Assembly: GCF_003573695.1 (NCBI RefSeq)
Contig: NC_039359.1
Coordinates: 74,166,783-74,230,782, forward strand
Length of the DNA: 64,000 nt
Origin: Papaver somniferum
Taxonomy: Eukaryota > Streptophyta > Magnoliopsida > Ranunculales > Papaveraceae
Direction: 5' to 3'
Each line of letters opens with the position of its first letter. Within the stretch, counting starts at the first letter, position 1. Position numbers and translations under genes: made by a program. Below are positions 21,058-32,645 of the stretch, in pieces. The notes under the pieces are model-generated. The model did not search any database. It saw nothing but the letters and a program-made list of their open reading frames with translations, and had not been told where the DNA came from.

Positions 21058-23883
21058 TTAAAAAGTGAGGGTACCCAAATATAACTCAAGCTAAAACTTT
21101 TCCTACATATAAGTCCTTTCTCCAAAAGTGATTGTCTATGGACTGAGTCGAGACAATACAACTAATCGGTTCACACTTCGTCTGATCATCTATGGATACG
21201 AGATCGAAACAATACAAAAACGAAGTATGTTTACTTGATACAAAGGTTCAGACTTAACGAAACACAATAGGATTGCTTATTAAGTAAATAGGAATCAACG
21301 TTTGTGTAATTTACTTTAATTATAACAAAACAATTATAATGCGGAATATAAAAGTAAATAACACAACAAGATTTTGTTAACGAGGAAACCTCAAATGCAG
21401 AAAAACCCCGGGACCCAGTCCAGAATTGAATACTCTCAGGATTAAGCCGCTACACAAAATTAAACTAACTTCATATAGTTGAGACCAAGTAACTAACCCT
21501 ATAGTTCACCTAGTTCCTTCTGTATTCTCATGCCTCCAACTTATAAATAAGTCACGTACTTGGAACAATTCCTTTGGTTCATATTCCAAACAGTAAAGGA
21601 ACAACAAATCTGTTTGGTATCAACTCTATTCAACCAAGTGATATGAGTCAGACAAAGGATCTTCCGTTTATCTCAACATAAACTCCTTCGTCAGCTCCTT
21701 AGATCTATCTTATATTCAATCACCCAAAGGTAATCGTTTAAGATTAAGCCAACAACACCTTTAATCCGAAGAATCGTGTTGATGCCGATCTACTCAATTA
21801 ATCAATCCAATCTACCACAAGGATAAACCGATTATTAATTGGATCCTCTTTTAGCGAAACAAGTATTGTGCACACCAAAGATTATAAAACCCAAGTCAGA
21901 TCTTCAATATCTTCTTTGTCTTCACATCTTCTTAAATCTTCAATAAAAACCTGCACACAATCAGTTGAATCTCTTGTGATCAATCACACACATAACGGAG
22001 TCTGTTAACAATGGATTATCACAAGATCGTCTTTAGAACTAACAACAGTCTAAAGATCCTTGTCGAAACTCTGAACTAGTTTGAGTGAATCTTATATCAG
22101 AAGAGAAGATTCTCAAGAATAAACAAACTAGGTGCAATCAGATTTCAACTACCGTTAGTCAATCAAATCAATCAAAAACAAAAGATATACCGCAATTATC
22201 TAGTTTCCCACCAACGGTAAACGCTATAGCTTCTCAATCCAAAAGAAGACTTTAAACTGAGCGGACGTAAGAGATTTCGCCTAATTAGGTTACTCTCCTC
22301 TCCGAATAGGCGGCTACACCAGTAACAACAACAAAAAAGTAAATCTGCTGTTACGAAGGATTAGTTTGCTAGATAGGTAAACTTCGAGTATTTATATACA
22401 AGGAAGTTTGGACACCAAGGAATTTCCAAAACCGAAAATATTCTCAAGATATTCATTAAAGCACAGATTCGGTTTTCATAATTCCTGGAAATGCTTTGTC
22501 CAAAAATAATGACCAAAATCTCTCAGAAAATCTAATTAGTAAATGCACATTACTAATTCTGTAATTTCCCTACAAAATTAAATTAATAACCTTAATTAAA
22601 AGATTCTTAACTTACTTATGTTTAGATCCTGGGATTCTCTTCCCTTAGCCGTTAAGGAATGTCTTTGAACAATTAAAGAAATAAACATTCACAACACGTG
22701 TTCAAAGTTTGTCGACATCTTTACTTTGTAAGTTCTCTTTCACACTTACAACCTTGAAACCGATTTGCCACACTTCCAAACAAGTTTGGAATTGGTTCAT
22801 CTGACTTTCAAGAATTATGTGATTGATCAAACCAACATTCAATCACAACCATGGGTTTACGTAACTACCAAAACATGTTTTGGTTCTACCTCCATGTGAG
22901 TACTGTGCATAGTCACACTAGCTTTCCAAAAATTCGGTTGAGTAGGTACTAGGATCGGTTCCCCCCAAATATATGGTATCTAACTTATATGTGTTGCACA
23001 TGTCCGTAGGATCGGTTCCCCTTTGCCTAAAAACGTGTTGCACATGTCCATAGGATCGGTTCCCCTTTCTGCTATAAACCTTGCTGCACCCCATACAAGG
23101 ATCGGTTACCTTTGATGTATTTCACCCCTTACAAGGATCGGTTCCCCTTTCCTTTTAATTGGTCAGACATACAAAATCTGTTCATACCACAGGTGATTAC
23201 TTAAAATCGGTTTTACTAATAAAAGTTATATCAATACATAAGTCAGGCCTTTGTGAATAGTTCTACCAAGAAAACAACTAGTTGTGAGCGGTTATACTCG
23301 ATCACACATATTGGTTGTTCATAAGATATGCAATGAATAACAAAACCAATAACACTTGGCAATTTCCTTTTCGGTCCACAAACAAGTTTATGAACTTACT
23401 TCCTTAGAACACATGTAAACATTGTTCCCGAGGATGACATCCTCACCTCATACCCATACATAATCACAATAGCATTCAAATGATTATGGCGATGTCTTAT
23501 CTACAAAGTTTAATGGTTAAGCAATAAACCTCGTATTGTATTCCTTAATACTATGTCTATCTAGAGTTCAAATATGCTTCGCAATTATGTTTTCAATATG
23601 CACGACTTGAAAAATACATTAGGGAATGAAACAGTTCAAGTCAAATATCACTAACCTCAACTGGAAGGATGATTGTGGTCATTGTAGCTCCTTGCTTCTT
23701 CACATCTTCAAGACTTCACAATACTTCTAATGTCTCATATCCTAATACTTTCAAGCTAACCTATATGAAGTTGACTCTAGTACATAATCAAACGACTCTT
23801 AACATGAGTTTTGATTCACTAAAATATGACAACCAAACTTGACATACCAACGCTTGGTGGGTTCAACCGAGCAATGGTCTAAC
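21058..23883 (-). mobile_element. LTR-retrotransposon-derived insert (2,826 bp) with 5-bp TSD
   Basis: The insert is flanked by ATCAC at 21053-21057 and 23884-23888; the undisturbed site is present at 20310. On the minus strand it begins TGTTAGACC, a common LTR start, but its other end (..CCCTCACTTTTTAA) does not show the usual CA. It has no long ORF. It contains a conserved block (ttttgttaacgaggaaac at 21374) shared with 63,816, and five copies of a ggatcggttcccc word at 22951-23150. It is a solo LTR or a non-autonomous derivative; the 3' end is uncertain. Confidence 0.6.
22951..23150 (+). repeat. Short interspersed motif ggatcggttcccc (about five copies)
   Basis: The word aggatcggttcccc occurs with small variation about five times within 200 bases at irregular spacing, each followed by pyrimidine-rich sequence, inside the LTR-derived insert. 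Confidence 0.7.
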
Positions 23884-24149
23884 AATCACAAATTCTTCCA
23901 ATCAGATATCGCAGCGAGCGTTTATAGAGCCAATTTAGTGTAATAACTGGATTAACATATTGGATAAGTATATAATAAGACAAATAAGAGAATGGAAAAG
24001 AAGCTTACAACAACTGCGAGGCCCATTTGTACTGAGAGGAAGAGCACCTAACAGTGAACTAAAGATGTCATGAAGTCGTACTTGTTAACCCTGCAGAACC
24101 TGATCCATCAATTTGATAATTTCCTAGTGAAGTAAAAGTCCTTACAACT

Positions 24150-27100
24150 ACAATACCTTCCTATAAATTGAGGTACACATCTTAGAAATTAGCAAACGAA
24201 GCTCGTATAAACTGCGCCGGTTTGTAAACTTACGTAAAATTTTGATCGACAAAATGTTTATTGAGAAAAAAACAACAGAATTGGAGAAGACTGCATACCA
24301 CATATTTAGTAAAGAGCTTATCTTTAAGATCTTTGAGAGCCAGTTCCAGGTCTGAAAAAAGTGTGAACTGCACAAATAGAACAAAGAAGATTAAAACAAT
24401 GACATTAAACTAACAGTTTATCTGTTTTGGCAGGCTGAGTAACAGAAAATAGAGAGAGGGCATGCGAAAATGCTATCAAGTAGGACCAACTCACCATCAA
24501 TGTCCAATTGAAAATGAAAGCAACTACAATGCACGTTTCCCCACCAATTACATAAGCTCTTCCCTCTACATGTAAGTGGCCGGTGTACACTCGACGGTGG
24601 TTCTGCTACCTGTCAAAGGATTTGCAAGAATATAAGTGTTAAAAAGTGTCTTTGAGCATCTTATATTTCGAAAAAAAAAACAATCTGTATGCAAACTTAT
24701 GAGCTATTCAATTTTCTCAAACTCTCTTGCATGATGATATGAGTTTTCAGAATCAACCCCTCGAAATATCAGAAGTATTTGTATCATGCTTGCATTCATA
24801 TAAAATGGACCGTCGGTCCGGGGTAAGACAATACTCATGGAGAGTATGGTCCTGACTCCAAACATTCACCCATTGTCTCAACTCAGACAGGTGTGTCAAC
24901 AACTGAAAATGGGATTTCTAGTAGGCAGTCTTGATGAATACTAACTAGACAATCAATTCGGTCATAGAGAAATACAACCAGGGTCAAGTGAGACATCAAC
25001 CCAGCATTCATTACAATTTCCTAAATCCACATATGTACACACATACACAAGGTATTTAAGGATACTTACCCGACACAACGACTGAGAGTATGAAAAGAAA
25101 ATTTTATCTGCCTTCTTTCTCTCTGGATAATGCAGTGGTCTAATCCCGAGCACCCTACAACACTAAATACTCATAGTTTTAGCACCAAATGAATGAGATA
25201 ATGTACAACCAAAATATTTATAAACAACAAAAGATCGGTGCTAAATGTTATAGTAGCACAGTAAAACTTTCTTAAAATAATACTCGTTAAAATAATAAGA
25301 TCTAATATAATAAAATTCTTTAGTCCCAATTAGGCTTGCACAGGTTAAATTTCTTCTCACTAAAATAATAATCTCTCTAAAATAATAATTATTTTCGGTC
25401 CCAAAGCTATTATTTTAAAGAAGTTTTACTGTAGTCTTATATAGGATAAAGATAACATAACATTTTCAAAACCTACAAATCAACGCAGAAAGGTGATAAG
25501 ATGCAAATCTATGCGACTATTGAGGTAAAAATGACCAAAGAGGCTTTCAATGGCCAGTGAACCCAAAAGATCACCAAGGAATTTGCAGACGACAAGGCTA
25601 GTTAAAAATGTACTTTGGTCAAGGTCCTTGTGGGATATTCCTTCGTCTAACAAAATTTCCACCAAGGTTCCCAGTCAAGATACCCATTAGGTTCACAATA
25701 ACAACAACTGAAGATAACTACATAAAAAATAGACATTTTGTTTGATAAACCCTATAAGCTTGAGCAAATAAAGTTTATTTGCTCACCTCGACCATTGTTT
25801 CATGTACAACATTGTCGAGATACTCTCTAGCTTTCACTGCTGCATAAGGCTGAGAAGATAACCATCAGAAAAATAATGAATGACAAGAAATTTAAGAAAG
25901 AAAATATAAGACAAATTCTCCCGCCTTGTAAATCAACTGAAGAATCACATCTACTGCCACCATGAAGTATTAGAGACCAAAATACTGAACACAAATCTTA
26001 AGGGTGAAATATAGGCGCAGAAAGAAAAATATACACGCACTGTATAAGCAGCAATGTGGGGTATGACATACTGCTTATGCAAACAATCTCTATCATTATC
26101 CACTCTAACCGGCATGGACCAAGATAAAATTTCTCTGCAACAATAGCAGCCTTAAGTGCCTAAAGGCTCATGCATTGTGAAGTCAGCAATACTGAGGTAC
26201 TCAAACACATCACAACTACCAACATGGACAAGCTTCCGTCTTCCTTAACCTGGTGCCTAAAGAGCTCATATAGATGCCCTGGGTTCCTTCACAAACTCTT
26301 GTAACACATGAAGTCCAAAAATAAACAATTTTCAAAAGCCAGAGATTAATTAAGATAGACCTAGGCCAACTTAATGCTTAGTTACAGATCTCATTGAAAC
26401 GGGTTGAGATATTTCAAAACATAACAAATTAACAAAATACCTGGTATTATCCTTTTCTACATTATCCAACTTCAAATATAAAATATTAAAGGACAACCAA
26501 AACAATCAAATCAATTTCATAGAAACATAGACCTTCTTAGTTCTTCATAAACCAACTCTGACCAGTTCTTCTTCAAACTCAGATGAACTGAAATATAAAC
26601 AACAAACCATAAAATCAGTTTATAATCTACAACCCAAAAGTATAAATTAAACCCTAAATTGAAAATAGATTAAAATCCCTAAAACAACCTAACAGAAAAC
26701 AATATACCTTATAACTCAAGAAAACCCATCATTTATAACTCTGTAACTTCAATTATTTCAAATCTCAGTCACAACAAATCATCACCACCAGAACTTCATT
26801 TGCACTGCCTTGAGCCAAGTTATGGTCCCTGATACCAACTACCAGTTTTCCATCTCATTCTGTAGCTCTTTCCCGCCCCATTCTTCTCAGCTCACAGCCA
26901 TTCTGCAGCTTCAAAACTCAACTAATGTTGCACAGTACCAGCTCTTGCAATACCAACCACCTTTGGTTCCCTGTAATACAACAGTCCCAATGCATTGTTC
27001 TTCTTCCATCAACAACCACCTCTCTTGGCAAGCAATTAACTTCTTCAACTCATCCTCAGGCTAGGATAACAACCAAAACCCATCAACACTGCACCCGCAA

Positions 27101-27860
27101 CATCAGCTTACAATTCATTCCACCTGGACATCAATAATCTCTATTTCTCACAGTGCACAAACCCATTATAACCACCAGTGCTTCAGATCTGAACCAATGT
27201 ACAACCAATTCCATTTCCAACTCGAATTCAGCATATAACCCATCTCTTGTATCAAATATAATTCATCAGTTCATCTTCATAGTTATCTCTGCTCAAATCT
27301 CTTCTCTTTACTGAATTTTAGCATAAAATCCATGACAATCACCGGCACAACAAATTCTTCTTCCCTATTGCTTATAATCTTCAAACTCAGAAACCCAATG
27401 TTCTTCAGATCTCCAAAGTACTTCAGTTCTTCAACCTTGACAAACCCTAAAATGAAAAAACTAAAATCGTATTAGCTTCACATATCAAACCCTAAATCGA
27501 AAGAGAGAAGAAATTGAAAAACTAAAATCGAGAAAAACAGATTCACAAATGAAATTGAAAAACTGAAATCAAAGATTAAACCTTAAATTAGATAAACTTA
27601 AATGAAACCCTAGGATTTGATAAACTTAAATCAAAATCTCTAAATCCTAGAAACAAAGTCTCTAAACCCTAAAAATCACAACTGAAACCCTAGATATCAA
27701 AATCTCTAAAGCCTAAAAATTACGTCAAAGATTATACCTGGATGTAGGTTTTAGAGATGAAAGAGAATTGAAGTTGTACACGATGATAGATTTCAGAGAT
27801 TGAGAAGAGAAGAAAGAGTTCATAGATGGAGATCAAGATGGAGAGGAGAGGAGAGGATAG
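24150..27860 (-). pseudogene. Unidentified multi-exon gene-like region carried by the CACTA element
   Basis: On the minus strand several short open segments are bounded by plausible splice sites. A 5' leader-like exon at about 27850-27739 has donor CAG|GTATAA. Others are near 26130-26040 (MPVRVDNDRDCLHKQYVIPH), 25850-25790 (PYAAVKAREYLDNVVHETMV), 25670-25480, 25155-25075 (RPLHYPERKKADKIFF), 24600-24485 (VYTGHLHVEGRAYVIGGET) and 24350-24300 (LELALKDLKDKLFTKY). I do not recognise the family. It could be a captured host gene or the element's own decayed gene; joining of the segments is inferred from splice-like edges only. Confidence 0.4.
25259..25431. mobile_element. Mariner-type MITE, 173 bp
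   Basis: The element starts CAGTAAAACTT with a following aaaataata run and ends in the reverse complement, tattattttaaagaagtttt then ACTG. TA follows the right end and CA the left, compatible with a mutated TA duplication. This end sequence is typical of a widespread plant mariner/Emigrant-like MITE. It sits between two of the gene-like segments of the CACTA element. Confidence 0.65.
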
Positions 27861-28139
27861 GAAAGAGTGAGTCCATGCCTCTGTAGTTTGGGATTAACGG
27901 TGGAAAAAAAAGAAAGAAGGCTTGACCAAAGTTTGACTGGGGCGTATTTACCAGTCCTAGTGTTCCCGACCGCACGCGTACTGCGCATGCTTGAACGAAG
28001 CGCGGTTGCTATTTGCAACCTTCCTGCGGCGGTTGCAAAATTCGCAACAGTTATACGCTGTTGTGAAAAATTAGCAACAGAAAATTCGCAACGACGCTAG
28101 TGCCGTGCGAATCTGAGTTGCTAATCCCTTAAAATGGTG

Positions 28140-30777
28140 TATCTCTTCCCTTTAAAAAAAAGAAAAAAAAAAGAAGAAGAAGGAAAACACATTAGCGTAC
28201 GTTACACCAACTAAAACACCTCCCAGTTCAATAGATTATGCTTGTTTGAAACTAGAAATAATGTTGAAATTAGATCTTATTATTTTAATCATCAATAAGA
28301 TTAGATTCAATCGACAATAAAACCCACAACTAAGTTGGATTAAATTTGATTAACTAAACTTCATAACTTGTTTTAGCCTAAATGATGATTTGAACAGAAT
28401 GTTAATAGATCAACTTCGATAATATTTGCTTGAAGTTGTTCATTATCTTTAAACAAGGTTTTACATTAGCTTCCAATGAACAATTAAACTGAGTTTGTAT
28501 ATTAGTTAAAAAATTATTTATAATCCGAAGTATTATTACCTTTAACAATGTGTGTGTATACGTACATCAGTTATGAGTATGGCATATGAGCTTTTGTATG
28601 TTTAATATATATTTTATTTTATAATAGAATTTTGGAAATGCGTTTTTGTCACATGCTTTCAAACATGTCCTTCTTAAGACATATATACATATGCGTACAA
28701 ATAAAAGTATAAAAGTTTCGCTCCAATAAATATTTCGACCGAGCTAAATAAAGAGAAATACCTCTCGGTAATATAAGGCAGGTTAATGTTAAAGTTATTA
28801 AATAATACTCCCTTCATTATATTTTGCATGAAGGTTTAAGTTTTTTTTCTTATAGTTTTATAATACTTGAAGGTTTTCATATATTCCCACAAAACTACCG
28901 ACTACACCCTTGAATTTTGTCTTGGAATTAAGAGTTTTTTCTTTTCTTTTAAATGTTTTAGCAACAGCTAAAGTGTGAAGACTTGTATTGGCGTAGTGTT
29001 CCGATCACGGCACCCGAGATTTGTTGTGACTGCAAAAGAGAGAGAAGACCGTCGGGACACCAACAACCGATTATAAAGAGTCTAGTTATTTATTAAGGAA
29101 TAAGCATACGAGTCTAGTTATTGGTTATTTGTGTAGGACTCAAGTTATTGGTTATTTGTGTCGTAGTATATGTTTCCTTATTGGTTATTTGTAAGTGATG
29201 TACTCTATGTATATTCATAGTTTGTTCTAGGGTTAATCGGGTGAGTTATTTTGGGCTTACTTAAGTTTGTTGGTGACTGAAACTCTTTTCTTACTACCCT
29301 ACCCACATTATCTATATAATACATAACTTGTAATAATAATTTATAACAATTAGATTTGTCCAAACAATGAAAAAAATAATCGTAGCATTAACAAAATAAT
29401 TTCTTGACCTTTTATGCGATATTACAAACTGAAAAAATCGAGATTCATCGCGAACTAATGTCTACAGATCAAATATTTACCTGGAAATTGAAGAGGTGCG
29501 AAGTGTGTTTGTATGTTAACATGGAAAGTTTAGGGATGAGAGAGTTGTAGCTGGGAAAAATTATCCCTGAGTCCAAGGAGAACCAAAATTTCGGAGGAGT
29601 GAGGATGATTATAATTATCCAACACAAAAACTTGGTTTGACTTATGGATAGAATATAACAGAAATTAATGTGACAAGAATTGCAGTCAGTTTGTTTTTGG
29701 GTTTCTGATAATTTGATGGTGACATCATCTGAATTCATACAAAGGGGCAATATATGACATCAACTGACATCATATGAATATTTCTCTCTCAAGATAGTTT
29801 CCGATAATGCTTAATTTACTTTATTCATCGCACAAGATTATTGTGTTCCCATACACTTTTATCTCTTTTTCAATAGTCCGTTAAAACCAATAACATGTTT
29901 CCATGGTAATCTAGATGATGATGATCCGTGAACTTATAATATAAAGTGATTTTGAAACATTGGTGCATTTTCTTTTGTGCTCAGTTCTGTACTTTTTATG
30001 TTTGTTGACGCTTATGTTTAATGGGAAGATAAATATTCCTAGGTACTAGATATTTCATTCACGGTAGGCCTAAGTGCATGAGTATGTGATCATTCCGTTA
30101 TATTCTAATGTTTGTTGCTGCTTATTATGTCTCCTTTATCCAAAAGTTTGAATATGTGTGGGGTAACTTGCATATATCAAGTCAGTAAAAGTTAATTTGT
30201 TTAAATGTCACAATTATAACAACAGAATTAGTATATGCGCGCATCTGAATGTTCTATAGTCATATGTCATGTATGGTCCATTATATTATGAACATGCCTA
30301 AGGCCAAGCATTATGGTAAGCGATTTCTCTTCGATATAACTTGATTGTTTCGAAATCCAACTACTATGGTCCTCGATATCTCTTTTGAGTAGCGATATCC
30401 CTTAGATACATTTAAAAGTTGATCACATCTGATCCACTTTATAACTAAGAAAAATCACACGGATACTCAGTTTCCGTGGGATTTTCAACTTTACGGAAAC
30501 TGAGTATCCTTACAATATTCAACGGATTCTCAATATCCACTTTGCACTATTTGCACGGAAACTACGTTTCCATGTTGTTTAGCTAAGGGATGTCTTCTTC
30601 CCATAATGAGATGAGTTTTGGACGCATTTCGCTATGCTTCAAATAAGGGATATATAAGGAATATCCCTTACCATAGTGCTTGTCCTAAAGGGATGGTGAT
30701 ACTTTGTCTCATCTTTTAGTTCTTTGTTATTGTTTGGACTTGATTGCTATAGTCATTTGTCATGTATGGTCCATTAT
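28140..30777. repeat. Right copy of the ~2.63-kb direct repeat
   Basis: Collinear with 16915-19545 from tatctcttccc to ccattat. After it, unique sequence (actctgattgggg) begins. It lies in the same orientation as the left copy, directly abutting the right end of the CACTA element. Confidence 0.9.
30302..30685. mobile_element. Tourist-like MITE, second copy
   Basis: Same element as at 19071, duplicated with the flanking repeat. The left TIR GGCCAAGCA is intact, while the right end has TTGTCC in place of TTGGCC. TAA flanks remain on both sides. Confidence 0.8.
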
Positions 30778-32248
30778 ACTCTGATTGGGGTTTGTTTATT
30801 TTTCCAAGTAGGTGCTTTGGATCATTTGTTCACATTTTATGGTACCAGCATGGTAATTTATTTTATTATGTGATTGCGTTTTTTTTTTTGGGTTTTGTAG
30901 GCAGCTTGAGTATCCTGTGATATCTTCGACTTTTAAATGTTACCATTTTTTCCAATCCGTGGGTTGTATTATGAAAAGCTAAAAGCTCGCCTCTTAGTTG
31001 GATTTTATTTTTTACTTTTGGATCTTTGAGCCTGACAAATGCTTCTAGAGTTAGGACTGTTATCTCTAGAGTTATTTTCTATTTTAGCAGACCATAAAAG
31101 TGGACCACACACAGAGTATGAAAGGTGTACCAAATGTGATCTAATGAATCTAATTCATGGATCCCTTAAAAAGTCCATCCTTGTCAATCTTATGGTGGTG
31201 GCGCAATGGTCCACATTTGGTTCACGTATTTGGTCCATCTCTAACAAGGTTGGATCTAGATTTATTTTAGTTCAAAAATGTTTTATACTTTCTACAGTTT
31301 TTCCCCATATTATTTTCTTTATGACGTGTCGCGTCCTTACTTTTGCATAACATTCAGTCCAGAACTCATCGATGGCCCAAATGATCCAAGGTTTCCAAAT
31401 GCGGATTTTAGATGTGAACATGGGGGCCATGGGTGGGGTGTGTGTAACAAAGTTAATTTTAGTTGCATATGTTGAGTGGTTTCTTCTTAAAGATCCTACC
31501 ATGTTCTCATTTTTAAATAGGATGCCTTGGTCACTATATATATATAGTTTTTTTAGTTATCTTTTTCTCTCTACTGGTCAACACTATCGAAAGTGACACA
31601 AGAATTTGTTAATGAAGGGATAAAAACTAGTTCTAACTGGAATGCATTAGTGTTTGTACATCTATTCTTTAGTGCTTTCCGGTAAGATGAATAAAGTGTG
31701 GCCCAATTTCAATTTACAAGAACAAATTACTATTTGCCTCTATGTTGCCAATTTTGGTAAGTTATTCTTACATAACTGGATGATCAACAAGGTGTGCATA
31801 TTGGGTATACGTAACCTTGGTAGTTCACGAAGTCAGGTCCACAATGTGTATAAACTGAATATGTTTAACTTTGGTGGTTTGAGAAGTCAAATGGACATAT
31901 ATGAGTACCCCAAGTAGTTTGTGTACTTTTTAGTTCTCTCATATATAAGTTCAGAAACCTTCTCAATAGTCATAGTATACATACCCCTCAACAATTCGTC
32001 TATTGTTAAGAATATTTTATGTGATGTTTTCTTTAGGAAATTTTCAAAGGTCACTTTTAGACAAAAATAATATGTGAACAATAAATTTTTGTTGATTAAG
32101 ATTGCTATTAACTTATATTACTTAAATCATATTTATAGAGTTCAAACAAAACAAGATTGAACTCGAAATTTATTCTTTGCAATATTAAATCTACTAAAAT
32201 CATACTACATAGTCTCATAAAATATAATGATGTATGAGATGAGTAAAT
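30778..32248. other. Intergenic, no supported gene
   Basis: ORFs of up to 103 codons occur (31039-31350) but resemble no family and lack start context. An acceptor-like ttttgtag at 30900 has no recognisable exon behind it. Confidence 0.45.
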
Positions 32249-32645
32249 TGTTAGAACATTGCTCGGTTGAACCCACCAAGTGTTGGTATGTCAAGGTTGG
32301 TTGTCATATTTTAGTATCAAAACTCATAAATCATCTTCGTTAGGTTAGACTAGGAAGTCTAGAAATGTTGAGACATACAAGTATTAATATGTACACCTAA
32401 AGATTCCGAAGACATATCGACATCAAGTGGAAGGATGATGTCTTCGTTGATGTCAATACGTCTTCGGATTCTTCAGGTCTTCAGAGTAATATTTGTATGT
32501 CTCAACATTTCTAGATTACCTAGTATAACCTAACGAAGTTGACTCTAGTAATCTAATAAGCGACTTATGAGTTTTGATACTAAAATATGACAACCAACCT
32601 TGACATACCAACGCTTGGAGTGTTCAACCAAGTAGTTCTATAACA
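32249..32645. repeat. 397-bp near-palindrome built from an LTR end
   Basis: The left arm starts tgttagaacattgctcgg and the right arm ends in its reverse complement ..ctataaca. Complementarity can be followed through ttggtatgtcaa, atattttagt and aaactcat, and further through tgttgagacatac / gtatgtctcaaca, to a centre near 32447. The arm sequence matches the TGTTAG end of the LTR-derived insert at 23883. It looks like two LTR ends joined head to head and would form a long RNA hairpin if transcribed. Confidence 0.8.

Larger units (their letters stand above)
19546..28140. mobile_element. CACTA (En/Spm-type) transposon, ~8.6 kb, apparently non-autonomous
   Basis: The left end starts CACTACACCATTTTTTAGGG (19546) and continues into ATTAGCAAC. 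The right end (about 28113-28140) is its reverse complement, ending aaaatggtgta. Both subterminal regions (19560-19760 and 28000-28125) are packed with CGCAAC/GTTGC words, as expected for transposase-binding repeats. TAT precedes the left end and tatctc follows the right. The expected terminal GTG of the right end is lost, which deletion between adjacent GTGTA repeats explains. No TNP2-type transposase is visible. The interior contains gene-like exons on the minus strand, an LTR-derived insert (21058-23883) and a mariner-type MITE. Confidence 0.88.

Noticed and set aside
16915..30777. Reading the two 2.63-kb repeats as LTRs of one 13.9-kb retrotransposon
   Set aside because: They do not start TG/end CA, the outer flanks have no target duplication, no primer site or polypurine tract is present, and the interior has CACTA ends and subterminal repeats.
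31039..31350. 103-codon ORF as a gene
   Set aside because: No recognisable domain, overlapping ORFs in other frames of similar length, no promoter.
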